Notes: generated by a model not told the origin, from the sequence alone. 64,000 nucleotides of DNA from Rhodococcus sp. B7740 (GCF_000954115.1 NZ_CP010797.1:558001-622000), one strand, 5' to 3'. Counted from the first letter of the stretch, positions 25,424-33,872 are shown. Translations and numbers: made by a program.

Positions 25424-26290
25424 TCAGGCCGCGGCGGCGAGTGCGTTGACTGCCGCGCGGAGGTCTTCGTTGCTGGTGGCGAGGTAGCGCTGGGTGGTGG
25501 CGACGTTCGAGTGGCCGAGGAGGCGGCAGACGATCATGATGTCGCGGCCGCATGCGCGGTACATCCGGGTGGCGAAGCGGTGGCGGAGTTTGTGCATGGT
25601 CCATCCGGGCGGGAGCAGGTCGCCGACGAGCTTGCCGACGTAGTGCGCCGAGATGTGGCCGTCGACCGCGCCGGGGAAGAGGTAGCCGCGGCGGCCGAGA
25701 CCGTACGTGTGCCCGCCGGGTCCCTGGAGGATGTCCTTTGCCAGTTTGTCGGTGATCGGCACGGTGCGTTGCTTGCCGCCTTTGCCGTGCACGACGAGCT
25801 CGTAGCCGTCGAACGATTCGAGAACGTCACTGGTGTGGCACTTGGCGACTTCCTCGCGGCGCATGCCGACCTCGTCGGCCAGTCGCGCGGCCATGAGCTC
25901 GCGTGGTCCGGCGTTGACGATGAGCTGTGCCCACATGTTGTCCGGGACCGGGCGGGGTCGTGGCCGCGACTCGGAGACCTTCGGTAGGTCGATCGCCGGG
26001 TTGCTGGTGGCGATGCCGACCTTGATGGCCCAGTCGAAGAACTTGATCAGCGACGACTTCAGGCCGCGGCGGTGGTCTTTCGACCAGTCCTGGTGCGCGG
26101 TGACGTGGACGATGTCGTCGGCGGTGACGGTGGCCGGCGAGTCGGACCCGAGCTTGCGGGCGACGCCACGTACGTGACTGCGGCGTGTGCGGATCGTGGT
26201 CGCGGGAGCGCCGCCGGAGATGAGCCATTCGACCCAGCGAATGACGGCGTCTTCCCATTCAGGGGGCAAGGAATACATTTGCTTGTGCAT
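25424..26290 (-). CDS. int: Tyrosine integrase adjacent to attR (second of two)
   Basis: A 288-aa integrase. The core-binding domain spans about residues 5-100; the catalytic part has Arg in Gly-Met-Arg-Arg-Glu-Glu, His-Lys-Leu-Arg-His-Arg, Leu-Leu-Gly-His, and Tyr in Gln-Arg-Tyr-Leu. Its start is 150 bases from the 3' tRNA fragment, the usual place for the integrase that uses that site. The start is uncertain: ATG 26290 is used; ATG 26278 is possible, and the frame is open to 26395. It heads the leftward operon with the DUF2637 and lipoprotein genes. Confidence 0.9.
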   Translation of the reverse strand: MHKQMYSLPPEWEDAVIRWVEWLISGGAPATTIRTRRSHVRGVARKLGSDSPATVTADDIVHVTAHQDWSKDHRRGLKSSLIKFFDWAIKVGIATSNPAIDLPKVSESRPRPRPVPDNMWAQLIVNAGPRELMAARLADEVGMRREEVAKCHTSDVLESFDGYELVVHGKGGKQRTVPITDKLAKDILQGPGGHTYGLGRRGYLFPGAVDGHISAHYVGKLVGDLLPPGWTMHKLRHRFATRMYRACGRDIMIVCRLLGHSNVATTQRYLATSNEDLRAAVNALAAAA

Positions 26291-26441
26291 GGTGTGACTG
26301 TGACGCAGATAACGGGCAGCGTGGTTGGGTTTTGGGACACTCGTCCCAGTGCCGTCGCACGCATTTAGCGTCGGACGCAGGTGTGTCGTGTGCATGATCG
26401 CCTCACGCTGCCGCGGGGAAAGCCAAGGTCACGACCTTGCT

Positions 26442-26486
26442 GGACTGGTAATCGAAGGGTTCCTGGTTCGAGTCCAGGTGGGGGAG
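26442..26486 (+). repeat. attR: 3' half of a tRNA gene
   Basis: The segment fits the canonical spacing of a tRNA from anticodon loop to discriminator: loop CTGGTAA (anticodon GGT, Thr), 5-base stem strand, 5-base variable loop, perfect T-arm (CCTGG TTCGAGT CCAGG) and a 7-base acceptor strand. No matching 5' half exists upstream, so it is a remnant. A phage using this core would rebuild the complete tRNA at its other end, outside the window. The amino acid is read from the loop only. Confidence 0.75.
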
Positions 26487-26491
26487 CGCAG

Positions 26492-26522
26492 TCCCCGTCC
26501 GGTTCGCCGGGTGGGGATTTTT
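26492..26522 (+). terminator. Terminator downstream of the tRNA remnant
   Basis: An 11-bp stem (two G-T pairs) capped by a TTCG tetraloop is followed by TTTTT. It lies where the terminator of the host tRNA gene should be, which supports reading this point as the start of host DNA after attR. Confidence 0.85.
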
Positions 26523-26719
26523 GCTGTCGGGGGTAGGCCACCGGAGCCCAGGCGCGGCGCAGGAACGTACCGGACATGTGGTACCGCGAGTTCGAGCTAG
26601 ATAACAGATCGTGACGGTTATTTCTGTATATCGAATGAATGAATCCCGTCGACCGATGTCAGTTTTGTCGGTCGTCCGCGACATACTGAACGAGCGATCC
26701 CGGTGGCTCGACAGTGCTA
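26523..26719. other. Intergenic region between attR and afsA-like gene
   Basis: No gene is supported here. The stretch is locally AT-richer around 26590-26640 and should hold the promoter of the afsA-like gene, but no clear -10/-35 pair could be fixed. Confidence 0.5.
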
Positions 26720-26745
26720 TTAAAAACCGGGTCGGTCGGTTTTAA
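26720..26745. promoter_or_regulatory. Palindromic operator (ARE-like) before the afsA-like gene
   Basis: The sequence reads TTAAAAACCG, a GGTCGG-type centre, then CGGTTTTAA: a near-perfect inverted repeat with AAACCG/CGGTTT half-sites, ending 8 bases before the ATG. Half-sites with this core are typical of autoregulatory elements bound by gamma-butyrolactone receptors of the ArpA/ScbR group, one of which is encoded by the next gene. A bound receptor would block both transcription start and ribosome access. Confidence 0.7.
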
Positions 26746-26753
26746 GGGGCTTC

Positions 26754-27668
26754 ATGAGTTTGAGTTACGCAGCAACCGTTCCACGACACCTCGTGCATCG
26801 GCGGTCTCCGGCCGACGTTCTGTTGACCGATTACGAGACCGTCGACGGCACCCATCGGGCGGCGGTCCAGTTCCCCACATCGCATCGCATGTTCGCGCCG
26901 GTTCGCCGAACCCACGACTCGTTGATGGTGGCCGAGGCTCTACGCCAGGCAATCAGCCTCTTCTCTCACGTCAACCACGGCGTGCCACTCGATCACGTGG
27001 TGTTCATCGAGCACTCTCGCTTCGAGATCCTGGACCCGCTGTCGGTCGACGACATCGAAGACTCGCTTGTCGCAGAGTCGATCACGACCGACGTGACGTT
27101 CGAGAACGAGTCGCTGGACAACATGAAGCTCTCGGCCCGACTCCTGAACGGCACCCACCTCGTCGCGTCGGGGACGGCGTCGGTCCGGACCATCGGACCC
27201 GAGGTGTATTCGCAGGTTCGGAAGTCGACCGTTGCCGACCCCCACTTCCGTTTCCTGCCGGCCGGAACCGAGGTGGTCCCGCCGTCCTCCGTCGGACGCC
27301 TCGATCCGTCCGACGTGGTGCTGGCGCGGCACACATCCGACGGAACCATCGTCGTCGCGCCGGATCCGCGCAACCTGGCGATGTTCGACCATTCGGTCGA
27401 GTACCTGCCGGGAGTCACGATGCTCGAGGCGGCCCGTCAGGCTCTACGCTTGGCCACCGGAACACCGGCCTTGGATTTCACCTCCTGCGAGGTGAGGTTC
27501 ATGGGATTCGCCGAGTGGACCAACCCGTGCTCGGTGATCGTCGACACGGACTCCACCGACGGCGTCTTCCGTATTCAGTTCGAGCACGACGGCGCGGTGC
27601 TGTCGGCGATGTCCGTCACGGCGACGTCCGAACCGTGGTTGGCTCCTACCGATCGCTCCAGTCGATAA
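26754..27668 (+). CDS. gblA: AfsA-like gamma-butyrolactone biosynthesis protein
   Basis: A 304-aa protein with two AfsA hotdog repeats (about residues 15-150 and 175-295). Its His-Arg-Met-Phe near residue 45 and Phe-Asp-His near residue 220 are in the positions of family signatures. AfsA/ScbA enzymes join a beta-keto acyl chain from ACP to dihydroxyacetone phosphate in the first step of butyrolactone signal synthesis. The ATG follows AAGGGG. It converges on and overlaps by 23 bases the receptor gene. The symbol follows the Rhodococcus jostii locus and is by analogy. Confidence 0.82.
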   Translation: MSLSYAATVPRHLVHRRSPADVLLTDYETVDGTHRAAVQFPTSHRMFAPVRRTHDSLMVAEALRQAISLFSHVNHGVPLDHVVFIEHSRFEILDPLSVDDIEDSLVAESITTDVTFENESLDNMKLSARLLNGTHLVASGTASVRTIGPEVYSQVRKSTVADPHFRFLPAGTEVVPPSSVGRLDPSDVVLARHTSDGTIVVAPDPRNLAMFDHSVEYLPGVTMLEAARQALRLATGTPALDFTSCEVRFMGFAEWTNPCSVIVDTDSTDGVFRIQFEHDGAVLSAMSVTATSEPWLAPTDRSSR

Positions 27669-28287
27669 GGGCGTCCTCGGCAACTGACATCGCCCGCGGG
27701 AGGCGTCGGCGCGGCACCACAGCGGGCAGCAACATCTGCCACATCTCGGTCAGCCGCTGCTGTAGATCGGCACGTCCGGTCAGCATCTCCGAGACCGTCT
27801 GCACGCCGGTGAACGACGCGATGATGTAGCGGCCGAGCGTGAGTGCGTCCATACCGTCGACGATGTCGCCCTCGGCCTGAGCGCGCGCGGCCAGATCGCC
27901 CATCTTGCCGACCCAGTCCTCGAACGCTTGCGCATTGGGACTGCCCACGATGGCCGACTCCAACGTCAACCGCATACCCCCGCGGGCGATCGATTCGGTC
28001 TGCAGTTGGCGTCCCAACTCCTTGCTCACCAGGATCAAGGCGTCCAACGCTTTCGGCGTCCGCTCGATGACGATGGCGCTCGCACTCGCCGCCATGGCCA
28101 GTTGCGCGTCGATCACGGCCTGCGCCAGATCTTCCTTGGACGAGAAATGGAAATACATCGCGCCTTTGCTGACCCCGGCATGCGCGATGATGGTGCTCAA
28201 ACTTGCTGTGCCGTAACCGAACTTCTCGAAACTGGCGGCAGCACCTTCGAGTACGGCCTGCCTGGTGGACGCTGCACGCTCCTGCAT
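27646..28287 (-). CDS. gblR: TetR-family gamma-butyrolactone receptor-like regulator
   Basis: A 213-aa TetR-type regulator. The helix-turn-helix spans about residues 20-60, with Ala-Gly-Val-Ser-Lys-Gly-Ala-Met-Tyr-Phe-His-Phe as recognition region; the start (Gln-Glu-Arg-Ala...Thr-Arg-Gln) resembles ArpA/ScbR receptors. These repress their AfsA partner until the lactone binds. ATG 28287 is chosen because homologues begin there; the frame is open 28 codons further. It faces the afsA-like gene tail-to-tail and diverges from the Nudix gene. The receptor role is inferred from sequence type and neighbour. Confidence 0.82.
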   Translation of the reverse strand: MQERAASTRQAVLEGAAASFEKFGYGTASLSTIIAHAGVSKGAMYFHFSSKEDLAQAVIDAQLAMAASASAIVIERTPKALDALILVSKELGRQLQTESIARGGMRLTLESAIVGSPNAQAFEDWVGKMGDLAARAQAEGDIVDGMDALTLGRYIIASFTGVQTVSEMLTGRADLQQRLTEMWQMLLPAVVPRRRLPRAMSVAEDALIDWSDR

Positions 28288-28369
28288 CGGTCGACAATAA
28301 CTGTTACCCGGGTTCGCGGCACGGCGTGCAGCAAGACATTCTCCTGCGAATTGATGGCAGGCTGAGACC

Positions 28370-28837
28370 ATGGTCGATACGAGCGCAGGAATTCTGTTGT
28401 ACCGCGTCGGAGTCGACGGTCCGGATGTGCTGATCGCTCACCCCGGCGGACCGTTCTGGGCTCGCAAGGACGACGGAGCCTGGTCGATCGTCAAAGGTCT
28501 GATCACCGACGGCGAAGACCCGTGGACGGCGGCGCAGCGAGAATTTCGCGAGGAAGTCGGGATCGACGTTCCGGCGGGAGATCACATCGAACTCGGCACG
28601 GTCACGCAGCGCGGCGGGAAGATCGTCACCGCGTTCGGCGTCGAGTCCGATCTGGATGTGTCGAATGCGGTGAGCAACACATTCGAGATCGATTGGCCTC
28701 CGAAATCCGGCATCACGACATCGTTTCCCGAGGTCGACCGCGTCGAGTGGTTTCCGCTGGCTCAGGCGAGAGCGAAGTTGCTCGCCTCGCAGCACCCATT
28801 TCTGGACGCGCTGGAGGCAGTTGTCGCGGCACGGTAG
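28370..28837 (+). CDS. Nudix hydrolase
   Basis: A 155-aa protein with a complete Nudix box starting near residue 43 (Gly-x5-Glu-x7-Arg-Glu-Phe-Arg-Glu-Glu-Val-Gly-Ile). The Gly-Ile-Leu-Leu-Tyr-Arg start and a Trp-Ser-Ile-Val-Lys-Gly lead-in are typical of small NTP/diadenosine pyrophosphohydrolases. The substrate cannot be read from sequence. It diverges from the TetR gene with an 80-base intergenic region. Confidence 0.88.
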   Translation: MVDTSAGILLYRVGVDGPDVLIAHPGGPFWARKDDGAWSIVKGLITDGEDPWTAAQREFREEVGIDVPAGDHIELGTVTQRGGKIVTAFGVESDLDVSNAVSNTFEIDWPPKSGITTSFPEVDRVEWFPLAQARAKLLASQHPFLDALEAVVAAR

Positions 28838-28911
28838 TTTCGGCGCGGGTTCCCAGGGTATCCACCGGCCGGAAATGACGAGGGTCGCGGATGCAGGGTG
28901 GGAATCGAATC

Positions 28912-29109
28912 ATGACGACGATGGATACGGCGGGCGCGAAAACCGTCTCGGAGGGAACTCGTGCCGAGACTTCGGTCGTGGATACATCGGTCGTGGAGAC
29001 ATCCCTCGTGGAGACTCAGTGGGGTGGCCGAATCGTCGCATCGGCGTTCGTGGTTCTGGCCGGCGGACTGTCGTGGGTCTTCGTCGCAACGGCAATGATC
29101 GGCCAGTGA
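28912..29109 (+). CDS. Small single-TM membrane protein
   Basis: A 65-aa protein: a Thr- and Glu-rich N-terminal 38 residues with a repeated Glu-Thr-Ser-x-Val pattern, then one hydrophobic segment at residues 42-63. ATG 28912 is preferred, ATG 28891 is in frame. It lies 52 bases before the efflux pump and may be co-transcribed. Function unknown. Confidence 0.5.
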   Translation: MTTMDTAGAKTVSEGTRAETSVVDTSVVETSLVETQWGGRIVASAFVVLAGGLSWVFVATAMIGQ

Positions 29110-29161
29110 CCGAGGATCGGTCGGCCGATACCGCCCGGCGACAACGACGAAGGACAACACA

Positions 29162-30628
29162 GTGACCGACGGCATCGCCTCTGCAACCCCACCGGCAACG
29201 GAGGTTCCCAAACGCGCCTGGCAGGCGCTCGTGGTCCTTCTACTCGGAATGTTCATGGCGTTGCTCGACACCACGATCGTCAACGTGGCGCTGCCGACGA
29301 TCAGCACCACATTGGAAGCGTCGGAATCAGTTCTGTCGTGGATCATCTCGGGGTATGCACTCGCCTTCGGCCTGGCTCTCATCCCGGCAGGCAAGGTGGG
29401 CGACCGGATCGGCCACAAGTGGGTCTTCTTCACCGGGCTCGCCCTCTTCACCCTCGCGAGTTTCGCGTGTGGGCTGGCTCAGGACGATCTGCAGCTGGTC
29501 GTCGCGCGAGTCGTGCAGGGTCTGGCCGGCGGTATGTTCGTCCCCGCGGTCACGGCGTTCATTCAACTGCTGTTTCCAGGTCCGGTGCGAGGCAAGGCAT
29601 TCGCCATCATGGGTGCGGTCATCGGCGTCTCGACTGCGCTCGGACCGATCGCGGGCGGCCTCATCATCCAGGCTTTCGGCGACGAGAACGGCTGGCGGCT
29701 GGTCTTCTGGGTCAACCTACCGATCGGAATCGTCGGTCTCGTCGCGGCTGCAGTGCTGCTCCCGAGCAAGACCGACACCGAACCGACGGCGCGCCCCGGA
29801 ATCGACTGGCTCGGACTGTTGCTCATCTCGGCAGGTCTCATCGCACTGCTCGTTCCGCTGATCGAGGGCCAGGAATCGGGCTGGCCGATGTGGACTTACC
29901 TGACGATCGCCGCAGGCCTCGGCCTCATCGCGCTGTTCGGCCGGTGGGAAGTGATCCGGAGCGGCCGCGGACAGAATCCGTTGGTGCCGCCTCGATTGTT
30001 CACCCGTCCGGCGTTCACCGGAGGTGTGATCCTCGCGCTCGTCTACTTCGCCGCCTTCACGAGCATCTTCTTCACCATCTCGCTGCTGTGGCAGACCGGG
30101 CTGGGCAACACGGCACTGGCATCGGGACTGGTGTCCATACCGTTCGCCATCGGCAGCATCATTGCCGCCTCGCAGAGCAACAGGCTGACGATCCGGCTCG
30201 GTCGTACCGTTCTCGTACTCGGGGCCTCGCTCGTCTCGATCGGGCTGATCTGGCTGTGGATCATCCTTGCGACCAGCTCCGCCGACACGATCTCGCACTG
30301 GACGCTGCTGGTTCCACTGTTCATCGCGGGTCTGGGCAACGGCGCGTTCATCGCACCCAACGCGCAGTTCATCGTCGCGACCGTCGATCGCGACGACGCG
30401 GGAGCCGCGAGCGGGGTCATCTCCACCATGCAGCGCGTCGGCTCCGCGATCGGCATCGCCGTCATCGGCAGTGTGCTGTTCGGATCTCTGAACATCACCG
30501 GCCCCGACACCGTCGGCTCCGGTTTTCTGCACGGCGCGGCCATGGCGATGGCCGTGAGTGCCGCGTTCAGTCTCGTGGCACTGGCGTTGGTGTTCGCGCT
30601 CCCCAAGAAGGTCCAGAGTGGGCACTGA
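29162..30628 (+). CDS. DHA2-family MFS drug efflux transporter
   Basis: A 488-aa, 14-segment major facilitator. The first helix carries the DHA2 signature Leu-Asp-Thr-Thr-Ile-Val-Asn-Val-Ala-Leu-Pro, loop 2-3 has motif A (GKVGDRIGHK), and helix 5 has the antiporter motif C with Gly-Pro-Ile-Ala-Gly-Gly. Such proteins export drugs or dyes in exchange for protons. GTG start with GAAGGA upstream. It ends 9 bases before the convergent ANTAR gene. Confidence 0.9.
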   Translation: MTDGIASATPPATEVPKRAWQALVVLLLGMFMALLDTTIVNVALPTISTTLEASESVLSWIISGYALAFGLALIPAGKVGDRIGHKWVFFTGLALFTLASFACGLAQDDLQLVVARVVQGLAGGMFVPAVTAFIQLLFPGPVRGKAFAIMGAVIGVSTALGPIAGGLIIQAFGDENGWRLVFWVNLPIGIVGLVAAAVLLPSKTDTEPTARPGIDWLGLLLISAGLIALLVPLIEGQESGWPMWTYLTIAAGLGLIALFGRWEVIRSGRGQNPLVPPRLFTRPAFTGGVILALVYFAAFTSIFFTISLLWQTGLGNTALASGLVSIPFAIGSIIAASQSNRLTIRLGRTVLVLGASLVSIGLIWLWIILATSSADTISHWTLLVPLFIAGLGNGAFIAPNAQFIVATVDRDDAGAASGVISTMQRVGSAIGIAVIGSVLFGSLNITGPDTVGSGFLHGAAMAMAVSAAFSLVALALVFALPKKVQSGH

Positions 30629-30637
30629 GCGCACAGC

Positions 30638-31393
30638 TCAGGACTTCAAGCCCTTGCTGTGCCGATCGACCACGGTTGCTGCGAGGTCGGCGATCTTGAC
30701 GTTCAGGTCCTGAGAGGACTTACGCAACAGGGCGAACGCCTCGTCGCCGGACACATCGTGCAGAGCCATGATCAGGCCGATCGCCTTGCCGATCTCACGG
30801 TTGCTCTCGAGTCCGTCACGCAGAGTCGACGCCTCCTGACCGTTCATGACCGCAGCAACGGCGACGGCAGTGAACGCCGTCAGAATGATCGCCTTGCTCG
30901 CGCTGTCGGCGTCGAACACACCCGGCTCGTCGGTGAACAGGTTGAGCGCGCCCACCTTCTGATCGTCCACCTTCAGGCGAAATCCCATGGCCCCTCGCAC
31001 CGGCGTGCGGTTCAACACACCGCGAGCCATCGCGGGCCACTGCGTCGGTGTCCGGAAGTCGGCCTCGAGCTGCGCCGCCTCGCTGGTGATCGCGTCCAGA
31101 CACGGGCCTTCGCCGGTGGCGCGCTCGATGTCGTCGATGACTCGAGCGACGTCGTCGGAGGCCGCGACGGTGACGGGCTTTCCGTGACGCATCAGCATCA
31201 GGCTGGCGTGATCACAGTGGGGAACGATCAGCACGGCGGCATTGCAGATCGCGGTGTAGATCTCTTCCGCGCTGCTGCCTCGGTACACGATGTCGGCAAG
31301 CGCGGCGAACACGGTGGCCGGGTCGGTCACCGGGCCGTCGGTGGAGCCTGCAGGAACGGCTGGAGGTCCGCTCGGCTGCGATTCGTCGTTCAT
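30638..31393 (-). CDS. GAF-ANTAR domain regulator
   Basis: A 251-aa protein. Residues 40-180 form a GAF sensor with a Gly-Glu-Gly-Pro-Cys-Leu-Asp-Ala motif typical of actinobacterial GAF-ANTAR proteins; residues 190-245 form the ANTAR RNA-binding domain, with Ile-Gly-x-Ala-x-Gly-Leu-Ile-Met and the downstream Ala-Phe-x-Leu-Leu-Arg. ANTAR proteins bind paired hairpins in nascent RNA and prevent termination. No paired ANTAR hairpin target was found next to it. Confidence 0.88.
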   Translation of the reverse strand: MNDESQPSGPPAVPAGSTDGPVTDPATVFAALADIVYRGSSAEEIYTAICNAAVLIVPHCDHASLMLMRHGKPVTVAASDDVARVIDDIERATGEGPCLDAITSEAAQLEADFRTPTQWPAMARGVLNRTPVRGAMGFRLKVDDQKVGALNLFTDEPGVFDADSASKAIILTAFTAVAVAAVMNGQEASTLRDGLESNREIGKAIGLIMALHDVSGDEAFALLRKSSQDLNVKIADLAATVVDRHSKGLKS

Positions 31394-31507
31394 TGGTTAC
31401 TTCCGTCCAGTGTGTGAGCATCGAGTGACCGGGACTCGGAGTGCATCAACCGTACCGTCACCGGATCGGGTGGCCGATAGGACGGGTCTCGGCAGTAGCC
31501 TCGACTG

Positions 31508-31975
31508 GTGAGCGACGCACAAGGATCCACCGGTTTCGAGTACGGCCACGACGGTCCGAAGTCGATCGTGGTGGGTGTCGACGGTTCCGATTCCTCCTGG
31601 CGCGCCGCCGCCTATGCGGCAGGGCTCGCTCGTAGACAGCGGTCTCTGCTGGTGCTGGTGTACGTGCAACCCATTGCGACGGCGTCGTGGGGCCAGGCCG
31701 GCATCTCTCTCGTCGAAACCGGCCAGCAGATCGCCGACGAGTTGCTCGAGTACGTCCGTGCCTCCGCTGCACGATTCGGGGATCGGGAACACGTGCGGTG
31801 GGAGTTCCGGACCGCGCAGGGCGACCCGTACAACGGGCTGATCGCCGTGGCAGAGCAACTGCGCACCGACGCGGTCGTGGTGGGGGCGTCCGAGACTGCG
31901 GGCCACCGAATCGCAGGTTCGGTGGCGGTGCGGTTGGTCAAAGCAGGCCGCTGGCCGGTGACCGTGGTGCCCTGA
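31508..31975 (+). CDS. Universal stress protein family protein
   Basis: A 155-aa UspA-like protein. Val-Gly-Val-Asp-Gly-Ser near residue 22 and the C-terminal nucleotide-binding motif (Gly-Ala-x9-Gly-Ser-Val-Ala, then Pro-Val-Thr-Val-Val-Pro) mark the ATP-binding subclass. Single domain, where many actinobacterial copies are tandem. It diverges from the ANTAR gene across 114 bases. Confidence 0.88.
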   Translation: MSDAQGSTGFEYGHDGPKSIVVGVDGSDSSWRAAAYAAGLARRQRSLLVLVYVQPIATASWGQAGISLVETGQQIADELLEYVRASAARFGDREHVRWEFRTAQGDPYNGLIAVAEQLRTDAVVVGASETAGHRIAGSVAVRLVKAGRWPVTVVP

Positions 31976-32081
31976 ACGATCCGAAATCGAGCCTGTCTGC
32001 CGTCGGCCCTGTAAAAATAGGCAGTCACCTCGTCGGATGCGAGGCGGACGTGGTGCCGTTCTCGAGGATCCGAGGAGTTCC

Positions 32082-33872
32082 ATGGCTGGGCTGTCGCGTC
32101 GACAATTCATCACTCGGGTGGGCGCGCTCGCGGCGGCCTGGGGAATTGCACCCCACGTGCTGGGTCAGGCTCTCGTTGCGCGCGCCCAACCTGTGGAGGC
32201 GGACGGGACCGGAACACTGGCGCAGACGATCCTGCGAACCTCGACAGGGCCGGGCAAGTACCGCGTACTCGGTACCGGACCGGGGGAGCCCTACGTCGCT
32301 CGCCTGGACGTCCTCGGACGAGCGCCGAGTCCATCGAGGGTGCAGTCCCGACGGTCGTTGCTCTACCTCGGACACCTCTCGGACATGCACGTCATCGACG
32401 CGCAGTCGCCCGGACGCATCGAGCCCATGATCGTCTCCGACCACGCCGCATGGGGCTCGGCGTTCCACCCGCAGGATCCGCTGACCGTGCACGTCACCGC
32501 GGCGATGGTGAAGGCGTTCGCGGATGCGCGGATCAGCCCGGTCACCGGCGCACCGATGGGGGCGGCCGTGGTCACCGGGGACAGTGCCGACATGCATTCT
32601 CATCTCGAACTACGCTGGTACATAGACGTTCTCGACGGAGTCCCGGTTCGGCCGACGAGCGGGGCCGCGAACGTCTTCGAGGGTGTTCAGGCCTGGCCGG
32701 AGGCGCAGTGGGCCTATCGGCCCGGTGACCCGTCGGGAGGATCGTTCGGCGACTACGGATTCCCGACGCTTCCCGACCTTCTCGACCAGGCGATATCGGG
32801 CACCGTCGAATCGGTGGGTCTACCCGTGCCGTGGTACTCGGTGTACGGCAACCACGACACCCTGTTGCTCGGCACCTTCGATCTGTCCTCGCAACTGCAC
32901 GCGCTCGCTGTCGGTGGTCGCAAGGCGTACACGCTCGAGGCGACAGCCACCTCGGCCCTTGCCGGCTATGCCTCGACCGCGAGTCCGCTGCAACGAATGG
33001 TCGATGCGCTAGGCGTGGGATCCGGTGCGCGACCGGGGTTTCGCGCGGTGTCCGCCGATCCGGCTCGATATCTGTTCGAGCAACGCGAGTTCATGGCGGA
33101 GCACTTCGAGACCACCCCGACGCCGGGTCCGATCGGTCACGGCTTCACCCAACACAACCTCGACTCCGGCGAGACCTGGTGGACCGCAGACCCCACACCG
33201 AACATTCGCACGTTCGGGCTCGACACGTGCAATGCCGTCGCCGGCCCCGACGGTGCGGTTCCGGAGAACCAATTCGCGTGGCTCACCCAGCAATTGGAGC
33301 GGGCGCAGGCCGAGAACAAGCTCGTACTGATCTACACGCACCACAACAGCCTGACACTGGAGAACCGAGCACAGCGGCCAGGGCAATCGGTGAAGCTCTA
33401 CGGCGCAGACGAATTCGTCGATCTGCTGCTGAAGTATCCGGTGGTGATCGGTTGGCTCAACGGCCACACCCACCAGAACCAAATTCTGGCGCACTCGCGA
33501 GACGGACGAGGATTCTGGGAGATCACCACCGCGTCGTGCATCGATTTCCCGCAGCAGCAGCAGGTGGTCGAGATCGTCGACAACCGAGACGGGACACTGT
33601 CGCTGTTCACCACCGTTCTCGATCACGCATCTCCGGTCACGCCCGGAAACAGTGGCAGCTACCTGGATCTGGCGTCCCGTAGCCGTGAGTTGGCAGCCAA
33701 CGACTGGGCCGAGAATCCGCTGATGCGGAGGGGTTCGCGCCTCGATCGCAACACCGAGCTGCTCCTGCCTGCACCGTTCGATCTGAGCAGCATCACCGAC
33801 GCCGCGCTCGAGCAGCAACACCTGGACGAGCACGCGAGACTGATCGCCTACGAGACGAGGCAGGGCCGATGA
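32082..33872 (+). CDS. Tat-exported metallophosphoesterase (TIGR03767 type)
   Basis: A 596-aa protein with a twin-arginine signal (Ser-Arg-Arg-Gln-Phe-Ile) at residues 5-10. Metallophosphoesterase blocks follow: a His-x-Ser-Asp-x-His near residue 90, Thr-Gly-Asp near residue 165, Gly-Asn-His-Asp near residue 255, and later His-His-Asn and Gly-His-Thr-His. Together they bind two metal ions. Length and order match the large actinobacterial secreted family. GAGGAG precedes ATG 32082. The substrate is unknown. Confidence 0.85.
   Translation: MAGLSRRQFITRVGALAAAWGIAPHVLGQALVARAQPVEADGTGTLAQTILRTSTGPGKYRVLGTGPGEPYVARLDVLGRAPSPSRVQSRRSLLYLGHLSDMHVIDAQSPGRIEPMIVSDHAAWGSAFHPQDPLTVHVTAAMVKAFADARISPVTGAPMGAAVVTGDSADMHSHLELRWYIDVLDGVPVRPTSGAANVFEGVQAWPEAQWAYRPGDPSGGSFGDYGFPTLPDLLDQAISGTVESVGLPVPWYSVYGNHDTLLLGTFDLSSQLHALAVGGRKAYTLEATATSALAGYASTASPLQRMVDALGVGSGARPGFRAVSADPARYLFEQREFMAEHFETTPTPGPIGHGFTQHNLDSGETWWTADPTPNIRTFGLDTCNAVAGPDGAVPENQFAWLTQQLERAQAENKLVLIYTHHNSLTLENRAQRPGQSVKLYGADEFVDLLLKYPVVIGWLNGHTHQNQILAHSRDGRGFWEITTASCIDFPQQQQVVEIVDNRDGTLSLFTTVLDHASPVTPGNSGSYLDLASRSRELAANDWAENPLMRRGSRLDRNTELLLPAPFDLSSITDAALEQQHLDEHARLIAYETRQGR

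Larger units (their letters stand above)
1..26486. mobile_element. Siphovirus prophage, right part (continues left of window)
   Basis: The block runs from tail genes through lysis, fibre, cargo and integration genes to a 3' tRNA fragment at about 26442-26486. Gene order matches actinobacterial siphoviruses integrated through a tRNA: structural and lysis genes on the plus strand, integrase next to the attachment site. Head, packaging, repressor and replication genes are absent here and should lie to the left, because the prophage map is permuted at attP. Tail genes are intact and tightly overlapping, with no pseudogenes, so the element may be functional. The left end is not visible. Confidence 0.93.

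Noticed and set aside
26401-26487. A complete tRNA gene
   Set aside because: The 3' half fits, but no complementary acceptor 5' strand or D-arm exists upstream, so it is a fragment.
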